Positions 1 through 7,452 of a stretch of 10,805 nucleotides of DNA are shown one piece after another; the stretch's first letter is position 1; each line of letters starts with the position of its first letter. The translations under genes were made by a program, and so were the position numbers. The notes beneath the pieces were generated by a model. That model ran no database searches, was not told where the DNA came from, and worked only from the letters and a program-made list of their open reading frames with translations. The stretch is from Saprospiraceae bacterium (lineage in GTDB: Bacteria > Bacteroidota > Bacteroidia > Chitinophagales > Saprospiraceae). The DNA lies in contig JAJDFU010000080.1 of NCBI GenBank assembly GCA_020528935.1, forward strand, positions 1 through 10,805, given 5' to 3'.

Positions 1-523
1 TGTCATTGAGGGTATGGCCCGGGCTCTTGTGTCTGGCCGTAGGGATCTTGGCGCGGGGGGGGCCGGCCAGGCTGTCGATCAGGAAACTGCCGATATGGGC
101 ATAGAAGGCCACCTTGGCGGCTCGCTCCGGCTCGCTCAGATAGGTGTAGCTCAGGCGGCCGCCGGCCGAATGGCCGGCCAGATTGACGCGTTCGGATCCG
201 GTGCGGGCCCGCACGGTATCCACCAGGGCGTCCAGGGCCGCCAGGTCGGGTGCGTCCTCCTGGTCGATGCTGTTCCAGTCAAAGGCATACAGGCGATCGG
301 CACAGGCCTCGTTGGCCAGGAAGCGCTGTACTTGCGGGGCCCAGGTATCGCCCGAGCCGAGGGCACCGTGGATGAAGATGACGGGGGCCAGGGCGGTATC
401 GCAAACCGGCATGGGCGGCATGACGGTGCCGTCTCCGTCCTCTTCGATGTCGGGGTTGCAGGCGAAAAGGAGTAGGCCCAGGGGCAACAGCCCGGGCAGC
501 AGGTAGGGAAGGATTTTCTTCAT
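1..523 (-). CDS. Lipoprotein alpha/beta hydrolase (lipase/esterase-like), C-terminus off the window
   Basis: Starts at ATG 523 and stays open for 174 codons to the left edge. Residues 1-22 form a lipoprotein signal: two lysines, a Leu/Pro-rich hydrophobic core and the lipobox LFAC with Cys22. The residues after it (NPDIEEDGDG) are acidic, which in Bacteroidota often accompanies export to the cell surface. The mature part begins an alpha/beta-hydrolase fold: the strand and oxyanion motif VIFIHGALGSG at 48-58, then the nucleophile elbow GHSAGG at 117-122 with Ser119 as the predicted nucleophile. The catalytic Asp and His would lie in the missing C-terminal part. The product is probably an esterase or lipase acting outside the cytoplasm; its substrate cannot be read from the sequence. 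It lies 231 bases downstream of the acyl-CoA dehydrogenase-SCP2 gene. I see no convincing terminator or promoter in that gap, so it may be a separate unit. A role in supplying fatty acids to the neighbouring genes is inference. Confidence 0.85.
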   Translation of the reverse strand, partial: MKKILPYLLPGLLPLGLLLFACNPDIEEDGDGTVMPPMPVCDTALAPVIFIHGALGSGDTWAPQVQRFLANEACADRLYAFDWNSIDQEDAPDLAALDALVDTVRARTGSERVNLAGHSAGGRLSYTYLSEPERAAKVAFYAHIGSFLIDSLAGPPRAKIPTARHKSPGHTLND

Positions 524-754
524 TGCAATCTTGGGTTTGGTCAGGAAATTGGGTTTTCGTCGCTTTTTTTTCATCGGAAGAACCGGCAAAAGGGGGGCTC
601 CCGCCCGGCAAGCGGATGAAGGCTGCCTCTGCTTTGCGCAGGCCGGGGGCGGATGAACGGGAAACAGAATCGAATGATCTTCTCCCCTCCATCCGAACCC
701 TTGCCCTACAAGGCGGGTGCCGGCCTGGATTGGCGGGCAGCACGGCCTGGCCTG

Positions 755-2299
<1,545 letters not shown>

Positions 2300-2346
2300 T
2301 TTTTACGGTTTTGAATGGTCTATGTCTTAGGGTCCGAACTTTTTGT

Positions 2347-3492
2347 CTACTTGCTGTGCTCGATGACGTTTTTACCAATGATCTCTCGCATGATCTCACT
2401 CGTACCGCCCCCGATGGGGCCCAGGCGGCTATCGCGAAAGAAGCGGGCGATCCGGTATTCCTCCATATAGCCGTAGCCGCCGAAGCACTGCAGGCATTCG
2501 GTGGCCAGCTTGTCGCTCAGCTCCGTAGCCAACAACTTGGCCATGGCGCATTCGGTGACCTGGTAGTGCCCTTCGTCATAGGCCCGGCACAGCTGGTAGT
2601 TGAAGGCGCGCAGGCGCTCCAGTTCGGCGCTCAGCTGGGCAATGCGATGGCGCAGCACCTGGAATTTTCGGATCGGCCGGCCGAAGGCCTCCCGTTCGCC
2701 CATGTACTGCAGGGTGTAGGCCAGGGCCTGGTCGCAGGCCGCCACGGCCGATACGGCCATCACCAGCCGCTCCAGTGCAAAGCGCTGCATGATGTAATAG
2801 AAGCCGGCATTTTCCTCGCCGATCCGGTTTTTTACCGGCACTTTCACGTCGTCAAAGGCCAGCTCGCCCGTATCGCTGGCGTGCCAGCCCAATTTGCGGA
2901 GCTTGGTCGCCGACAGGCCCGGGCTTTCGCGTTCCACTACCAACAGGCTGATGCCCCCGGCTCCGGCTTCGGGATCAGTCTTGGCGGCCACCACCAGGAA
3001 GTCGCTGTGCACCCCGTTGGTGATGAAGGTCTTCGAGCCGTTGAGCAGGTAGTGGTCGCCCTGCCGCACGGCCGTGGTGCGCAGGGAAGCCACATCCGAG
3101 CCGGCATGCGGCTCAGTGATGGCCAGCCCGCCGATCTTCTCCCCGGCTATGCCCGGGCGCAGGTAGGCTTCCTTCAGGTAGTCGCTACCCGATTCGGCGA
3201 GGTGGGTCAGTGCCAGCACGGGATGGGCGATCACCGCCGCGGCAAAGCCGCCCGACCAGCACCGGCTCACCTCCTCGATGAAGACGATCTGATGCCAGAA
3301 GTCCAGCGCCATTCCGCCCCATTCCCCGGGAAAGGTCAGGCCAAAACAACCCAGTTCGGCCAGGGGTTTCCAAAGGTCTCGGGGCAATTCGCCCCGCTCC
3401 TCCCATTCGTCCACCTGTGGTATGACATGCCGGTCCAGGTGGTCCCGCAGGGCCTGCCGAAAGAGCGTATGTTGTTCGTCGAAACCGTGCAT
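2347..3492 (-). CDS. Acyl-CoA dehydrogenase, LCAD/IVD-type, single-domain paralogue
   Basis: 381 aa from ATG 3492 to TAG 2347, the normal length for a short/medium/long-chain acyl-CoA dehydrogenase. Landmarks are AITEPHAGSD at 124-133, LGWHASDT at 201-208, REAFGRP at 267-273, GGYGYMEEY at 338-346 and IGGGTSEIMREI at 360-371. As in its neighbour, the MCAD-type glutamate is a glycine, and Glu241 in ALERL is the predicted catalytic base, the long-chain/isovaleryl arrangement. The product should oxidise an acyl-CoA to the trans-2-enoyl-CoA using FAD and ETF; chain length and branching preference are not readable. Residues 259-368 match residues 261-370 of the downstream SCP2-fused protein at 81 of 110 positions by my count, so the pair arose by tandem duplication. 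This copy ends exactly where the linker of the other begins. The leader is A/T-rich (ATAATTAAAAA before the ATG), and the 80-base region upstream contains a degenerate repeat. Confidence 0.93.
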   Translation of the reverse strand: MHGFDEQHTLFRQALRDHLDRHVIPQVDEWEERGELPRDLWKPLAELGCFGLTFPGEWGGMALDFWHQIVFIEEVSRCWSGGFAAAVIAHPVLALTHLAESGSDYLKEAYLRPGIAGEKIGGLAITEPHAGSDVASLRTTAVRQGDHYLLNGSKTFITNGVHSDFLVVAAKTDPEAGAGGISLLVVERESPGLSATKLRKLGWHASDTGELAFDDVKVPVKNRIGEENAGFYYIMQRFALERLVMAVSAVAACDQALAYTLQYMGEREAFGRPIRKFQVLRHRIAQLSAELERLRAFNYQLCRAYDEGHYQVTECAMAKLLATELSDKLATECLQCFGGYGYMEEYRIARFFRDSRLGPIGGGTSEIMREIIGKNVIEHSK

Positions 3493-3522
3493 TTTTTAAT
3501 TATGTCACACGTCCTGAGCCTT

Positions 3523-3586
3523 CAGTCACCAGTCCACCATTTACCCATTCACCCAATACACCATTCCTCCACCTACCCACTCACCC
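3523..3586. repeat. Degenerate 7-9 base tandem repeat (TCACCCAT-like; GGTGAATG-like on the minus strand)
   Basis: On the plus strand the tract can be cut into imperfect units such as TCACCAG, TCCACCAT, TTACCCAT, TCACCCAA, TACACCAT, TCCTCCACC, TACCCAC and TCACCC. It fills most of the gap between the small membrane protein gene and the single-domain acyl-CoA dehydrogenase gene. It also extends into the membrane protein gene, supplying its last codons and its TAG stop. Purine/pyrimidine asymmetry is strong: the minus strand is almost all G, A and T. I recall similar low-complexity spacers from Bacteroidota and cyanobacterial genomes; their function is unknown to me. Confidence 0.6.
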
Positions 3587-3929
3587 GCATTCGGAAATAG
3601 GCCGTCAGAAAGCCCAATGCCAGAGCCCCGTGCAGTACGGCCGGCCGCGGGTCCGGGCTGTAGAGCAGCAGCACAGCGGTCAGTCCGGCGTGGAAGAGGG
3701 CAAAAATGCCCAGCCCCGGCAGGAGCAGCTCCAGTGCGTAGGTGCGCGACCAAAGCACCAGGGAAAAAATGCCCAGGCAGAGGGCCGACACCCCGTACAT
3801 CTTGATCAGCAGGGCCGAGCCTGCATCGGGTTCCAGGCCGGGTATGTATTGGTCCAGCCCGGGCCAGAAGAGGAACGCCAGGCCGGCTCCGCCCTCGATC
3901 AGGGCATTGAGCAATAACAGGATCTTCAA
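3573..3929 (-). CDS. Small four-helix integral membrane protein of unknown function
   Basis: 118 aa if translation begins at TTG 3929. That codon overlaps the TGA of the upstream SDR gene in the sequence TTGA, an arrangement typical of translational coupling. There is no ATG in frame nearby; a GTG at 4031 would add 34 residues lying inside the SDR gene with no sign of being coding, so I prefer TTG. Four hydrophobic segments are visible at about residues 3-22 (LLLLNALIEGGAGLAFLF), 39-60, 68-90 and 97-112, with short polar loops. One loop carries SPDPRP; the protein ends FRMRVSG. No cysteine pair, haem ligand set or enzymatic motif stands out. The last codons lie in a degenerate repeat. Coupling to a lipid-metabolism SDR suggests a membrane role in the same process, but that is only context. 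I do not recognise the family beyond a resemblance to small DoxX/DUF-type four-helix proteins. Confidence 0.72.
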   Translation of the reverse strand: MKILLLLNALIEGGAGLAFLFWPGLDQYIPGLEPDAGSALLIKMYGVSALCLGIFSLVLWSRTYALELLLPGLGIFALFHAGLTAVLLLYSPDPRPAVLHGALALGFLTAYFRMRVSG

Positions 3930-4750
3930 GAGGCGTTCGTTTTTGTGGGTTTTCTCTTCGGTTTCAGGTGTTCTTTGGAGATGCGCGTCAGCAGCGGCAT
4001 GGGCAGCAGGCGAAGGAAGCCGTGCAGCCACTGAAAGCCCTTGCCGGGAATCACCAGCTCGCGGCCGCTCATCAGAGCCCGGTAGCTGTCCTGGGCCACC
4101 ACATCGGGCGTGGTGGTCATCCAGGTGCTGAACAGGCTGGAGTCCGCCATGTCGGCTGTCTGCTGGAAGCCGGTCTGCTTTACCGGGGTGGGGCAGGAGG
4201 CCGTGACCCGCACCCGGCTGCCCTGCTCGCGCAGCTCGAAGGCCAGCGCCCGGCTAAACTGCAGCACAAACGACTTGGTCGCACCGTAGGTGGCCAGCAG
4301 CGGATTGGGCTGAAAGGCCGAAATGCTGGACAAATTCAGGATGCGGCCCCGGTCTCGATCCAGCATGCCGTCCAGGAAGAAGCGCGTGAGCCGGTAGAGG
4401 GTTTCCACATGCAAGCGGATCATGGCCGCTTCCCGTTCTACCGAAATATCCTGCAGATAGCCATAGGTACCGAAGCCGGCATTGTTGACCAGCACATCCA
4501 CCTCCAGGCCGAGTTCCCGGGTCCAGTTGTAAACTTCCCGGGCGGCTTCCTGCCGGGAAAGGTCCTTTTGCAGGGTGAGCACTTCGGTATCGGGATACTC
4601 TAGCTTCAATTGGGCTTTGGCTGCGGCGAGCTCGTCCTCCGGCAGGGATACCAGCAATAGCCGGCAGCCGTCGCGGGCAAAAAGACGGGCCAGCTCAAGC
4701 CCGATGCCGCTGGAACCGCCCGTAATGAGTGCGTTGGAGCATGTATTCAT
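3926..4750 (-). CDS. Classical short-chain dehydrogenase/reductase (DltE/COG0300-like)
   Basis: 274 aa from ATG 4750 to TGA 3926. This start places the Rossmann motif at the normal distance; an upstream TTG at 4831 would overlap the preceding gene by 20 bases and add a tail unlike SDRs. The NAD(P)-binding motif TGGSSGIG is at 10-17 and the structural NNAG at 89-92. The catalytic triad is Ser142 (LSSISAF), Tyr155 and Lys159 (YGATK), so it should be an active NAD(P)-dependent oxidoreductase of a hydroxyl/keto group. The motif CPTPVKQTGF at 186-195 is the usual post-catalytic PG region with PG replaced by PT. The C-terminal 35 residues are hydrophobic then very basic (WLHGFLRLLPMPLL, then KPKRKPTK), resembling membrane-associated SDRs such as 17beta-HSD12/3-ketoacyl reductase relatives. 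It follows the previous SDR by 61 bases and overlaps the small membrane protein gene. The substrate is unknown; a lipid keto or hydroxy group is likely from context. Confidence 0.9.
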   Translation of the reverse strand: MNTCSNALITGGSSGIGLELARLFARDGCRLLLVSLPEDELAAAKAQLKLEYPDTEVLTLQKDLSRQEAAREVYNWTRELGLEVDVLVNNAGFGTYGYLQDISVEREAAMIRLHVETLYRLTRFFLDGMLDRDRGRILNLSSISAFQPNPLLATYGATKSFVLQFSRALAFELREQGSRVRVTASCPTPVKQTGFQQTADMADSSLFSTWMTTTPDVVAQDSYRALMSGRELVIPGKGFQWLHGFLRLLPMPLLTRISKEHLKPKRKPTKTNAS

Positions 4751-4811
4751 AAGCTGTGGTATAGGCTGATAGCTTGCAATGTTGAAAGGCCTGGTACTGA
4801 AATCCGATAGT

Positions 4812-5618
4812 TCAGACCCGGTCGATATCAAAATTCTTCATGATCGTCTGCTCATAAGTCGACGGCCACAGGCGCTGGATGCGGTCGATGAAGCGGGCAT
4901 CCCGCCCGATGAGCACCCTCGGCTTCTTGTCCTGTATGCCGCGAATAATGACCGCTGCAGCCTCGGCAGCGGTCGTGCGGGCCATCTTGTCGAACTGTTT
5001 GCTGAATTTGTCGTGGCTTGTTCCGTCCATCCCCTCGATGTGGCGCACGATGTTGGTCTTGATCCCGCCGGGATGCACGCTGGTGAAGGTGATGTTGGTC
5101 TTGTTCAGCTCAACCCGCAGGGTCTCGGTGAATCCGCGCACGGCGAACTTGCTCACGCTGTAGGGGCCCTGGGAGGGGTAGCCGATGAGGCCGAATACGC
5201 TGGAGATGTTGACCAGTCCGGCTTCGGGCCGCTTTTTCAGCTCGGGCAGGAAGGTCAGGGTTCCGTGCACCACCCCCCAGAAGTTGACCTCCAGCACGCG
5301 GCGGAAGTCGGCCTCGCTGATCTCTTCCATTGCCCTCGGCGGCAGGGTGAAGCCGGCATTGTTGACCACCAGGTCCACCTGGCCGAACTGCTCCAGTACG
5401 TTGTCCCGGAAAGCTTCCAGGGCTGCCCGGTCGGAAACGTCGAAGGCCTCGCAATGCACGGGCCCGCCCAGGCTTTCGGCCGTTTCGCGCAGGGGGGCGT
5501 GGTTTTTGTCGTTCAGGGCCACCCGGGCACCTGCCTCGGACAGCTGACGGGCCAGTTCCCGCCCGATCCCGGAGCCCGCTCCGGTGATGACGGCTACTTT
5601 GTCGGTTAGGTTTTTCAA
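4812..5618 (-). CDS. Classical short-chain dehydrogenase/reductase, TTG start
   Basis: 268 aa ending at TGA 4812. The start is TTG 5618: an in-frame TAG lies at 5637-5639, only 21 bases upstream, and no ATG or GTG lies between. An AAAAGGAA sequence sits seven bases before the TTG. Motifs are TGAGSGIG at 12-19, Asp37 at the end of the second strand (suggesting NAD rather than NADP), NNAG at 86-89, Ser140, Tyr153 and Lys157 (YSVSK), and VHPGGIKTNI at 181-190. All catalytic residues are present, so it should interconvert an alcohol and a ketone with a nicotinamide cofactor. The C-terminal region PRVLIGRDARFIDRIQRLWP is characteristic of a subgroup of SDRs often found with lipid or steroid catabolism genes. 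It is separated from the upstream ligase by 103 bases, so it may have its own promoter, although I could not identify one. Confidence 0.92.
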   Translation of the reverse strand: MKNLTDKVAVITGAGSGIGRELARQLSEAGARVALNDKNHAPLRETAESLGGPVHCEAFDVSDRAALEAFRDNVLEQFGQVDLVVNNAGFTLPPRAMEEISEADFRRVLEVNFWGVVHGTLTFLPELKKRPEAGLVNISSVFGLIGYPSQGPYSVSKFAVRGFTETLRVELNKTNITFTSVHPGGIKTNIVRHIEGMDGTSHDKFSKQFDKMARTTAAEAAAVIIRGIQDKKPRVLIGRDARFIDRIQRLWPSTYEQTIMKNFDIDRV

Positions 5619-5625
5619 ATGGATG

Positions 5626-5633
5626 TTCCTTTT
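5626..5633 (-). promoter_or_regulatory. Shine-Dalgarno-like site deciding the TTG start at 5618
   Basis: On the minus strand this reads AAAAGGAA and ends seven bases before TTG 5618. It is the clearest ribosome-binding-like sequence in the window; the other genes mostly have only A-rich leaders. Together with the in-frame stop at 5637-5639 it fixes the start of the SDR gene. Confidence 0.55.
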
Positions 5634-5721
5634 GTTCTACATTTTTTGGCGGAGCCCAGACGGCCATGCCGGCCGGGACGCTTTTCGATCCGCATCACAA
5701 AGGCCGAATGCCGATAAATCA

Positions 5722-7440
5722 TCAACCTTCCCACACTACCACTTCTTCCCGGGCGATCCAGGATTCGTATTTGTCCTGGTAAAATTCGTGCATGACCGCC
5801 CGCCGGATCTTCATGGTGGGGGTGAGCAGGCCGTTGTCCACGGTCCAGGGCTCGTTGACCACCACCAGCTGTTTGAGCTGCTCGAAGCGCGAGCGGCCGG
5901 CGTTCACTTCGGCCAGGCTGCGGGCCAGGCTTTCCCGCACCTCTTCGCGCGGAGCGCGCTTGCCCAGTTCGGAGAGCACCACCAGCGCGATGGGCTGCGG
6001 CAGGGCCAGGCCCACCACGCAGATCTGCTCGATGAAGGTGTTTTTGGCAAAGCCCCACTCCAGCGGCGCCGGTACGATGTACTTTCCCTTGGCGCTCTTG
6101 AAGGTGTCGCTCACCCGGCCGGTGAGGCGCAAGTAGCCCTCTGGCGTCAGCTCGCCCTTGTCGCCGGTGTGCAGCCAGCCGTCGCGCAGGGTTTCGGCCG
6201 TCTGTTCGGGCTGTTTGTAGTACCCGGTCATCACCCAGGGGGCTTTCATGAGCACCTCCCCGCTGTCGGGATCGATGCGCAGTTCCACATTGGGCAGGGG
6301 CTTGCCCACCGTGCCCGAACGCACCGCATCGCGCGGCATGAGGGTGCAGCCGCCGCAGTTTTCCGTCATGGCATACACTTCCTGCAGGGTGAGGCCCAGC
6401 TTCTGGAACCACTCTTTCAGCGCATCGGGGGTGGGGGCCGCTCCGGTGAGCATGATGCGCGCATCCCGCAGGCCCAGGCCCTTCTGGATTTTGGTTTTGA
6501 TCAGGCTGGATACCAGCGGGATCTTCAGCAGCAGCTCGAGGCGCTTTTGGGGCAGCCGCTCGAGTATGCCGAGCTGGAATTTCGACCAGATGCGCGGTAC
6601 GGCCATGAAGAGGGTAGGGCTGGCTTCCTGCAGGTTTTGGGCAAAGGTGTCTATGCTTTCGGCAAAGTAGATGGTGCCGCCGGTCATGATGGCGGCCAAC
6701 TCCACGATCACCCGCTCGGCAATGTGGTTGAGGGGGAGGTAGGAAAAATACCGGTGCTCCGTACCCTCAAAGACCTTGAGGTTGTTGTGAACCTGCTCGT
6801 TGTACAGCAGGGCAGCCGGAGCGAAGTAGGTGTGCATCACGCCCTTGGGCGAGCCCGTCGTACCCGAGGTGAACAAGATGGTCCACAGGTCGTGCAGACC
6901 CGGTTGCGCCGGATCGGAAAGGGGCTCGTGGCGGCCGGTCAGCTCGTCCCAATCCAGGCCCTCGCCGACCTCGCTGTTGCCGGGATAGTGCGGGAAGCGA
7001 ATGATGGAGAGGTCCTCCGGCACGCCCGGTTTTTGCTGCTCCCATTCCTCCAGTTTGCCCACGAAGAGGGCCTTGGCATCGCTGAGGGCCAGCACTTCGC
7101 GCAGCTGATCCGCCGTGAGGTTGGGGTAAAAGGGCGTGGAGACGAAGCCCCCCATCATGATGGCCAGGTCGGCGATGATCCAGTGGTAGCAGTTTTTCGA
7201 GAAAATGCCCACCTTGTCGCCGGGCGCCAGGCCCAGGTCGCGCAGGGCCGCTGCCATCCGCCGGGCCTGATCGCCGGCCTCGGCCCAGCTCATGCTCTTC
7301 CATTCGCTGCCGTAGGGCTGCCTGAGGAAGGGCGCATTCGGCTGTTTGGCCTCGAATTCGTAAAAATAATCCAGGACGGTCTTGAGGTTTTCCTCCCGGA
7401 ACATGGATTCGGATTCGGTCAGGACGTTTTGCGTTTTCAT
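5722..7440 (-). CDS. Long-chain fatty acid-CoA ligase (AMP-binding, FAA1/COG1022-like)
   Basis: 572 aa from ATG 7440. It belongs to the adenylate-forming family: the ATP-binding P-loop FTSGTTGSPKG is at 190-200, YAMTE at 356-360, the ribose-binding Asp in GWLHTGD at 421-427, LTGRVSDTFKSAKGKYIVP at 439-457, and the A10 catalytic lysine Lys544 in TPTMKIRR. All key residues for acyl-adenylate formation and transfer to CoA are present. The segment LPLNHIAER (235-243) and the FKSAKGKY form of motif A8 point to the long-chain acyl-CoA synthetase branch, not acetyl-CoA synthetase. The role is to activate free fatty (or other lipophilic) acids to acyl-CoA in the cytoplasm or at the inner membrane face, the entry step for the neighbouring dehydrogenases. 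It starts 12 bases after the stop of the VLCAD-like gene, so the two are almost certainly co-transcribed. Exact acid specificity cannot be read. Confidence 0.93.
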   Translation of the reverse strand: MKTQNVLTESESMFREENLKTVLDYFYEFEAKQPNAPFLRQPYGSEWKSMSWAEAGDQARRMAAALRDLGLAPGDKVGIFSKNCYHWIIADLAIMMGGFVSTPFYPNLTADQLREVLALSDAKALFVGKLEEWEQQKPGVPEDLSIIRFPHYPGNSEVGEGLDWDELTGRHEPLSDPAQPGLHDLWTILFTSGTTGSPKGVMHTYFAPAALLYNEQVHNNLKVFEGTEHRYFSYLPLNHIAERVIVELAAIMTGGTIYFAESIDTFAQNLQEASPTLFMAVPRIWSKFQLGILERLPQKRLELLLKIPLVSSLIKTKIQKGLGLRDARIMLTGAAPTPDALKEWFQKLGLTLQEVYAMTENCGGCTLMPRDAVRSGTVGKPLPNVELRIDPDSGEVLMKAPWVMTGYYKQPEQTAETLRDGWLHTGDKGELTPEGYLRLTGRVSDTFKSAKGKYIVPAPLEWGFAKNTFIEQICVVGLALPQPIALVVLSELGKRAPREEVRESLARSLAEVNAGRSRFEQLKQLVVVNEPWTVDNGLLTPTMKIRRAVMHEFYQDKYESWIAREEVVVWEG

Positions 7441-7452
7441 ACCTCGTTTGAT

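Noticed and set aside
53..80. Possible frameshift at the run of eight G in the hydrolase gene
   Set aside because: Recounting the run keeps the frame open through to the left edge with no stop, so there is no evidence for a shift.
585..612. Possible terminator hairpin (GGGC/GCCC stem followed by TTTT on the minus strand)
   Set aside because: The stem is only four pairs, and the T-run is separated from it by extra C residues; too weak to call.
2311..3600. A 429-codon plus-strand open frame
   Set aside because: Codon-aligned antisense shadow of the single-domain acyl-CoA dehydrogenase; no recognisable domain of its own.
4751..4831. N-terminal extension of the DltE-like SDR from TTG 4831
   Set aside because: It would overlap the preceding SDR gene by 20 bases and add 27 residues before a normal SDR N-terminus; ATG 4750 fits the family length.
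5640..5700. CGGCC/GGCCG hairpin between the ligase and SDR genes
   Set aside because: Five-pair stem without a following T-run on the minus strand; common by chance in GC-rich DNA.
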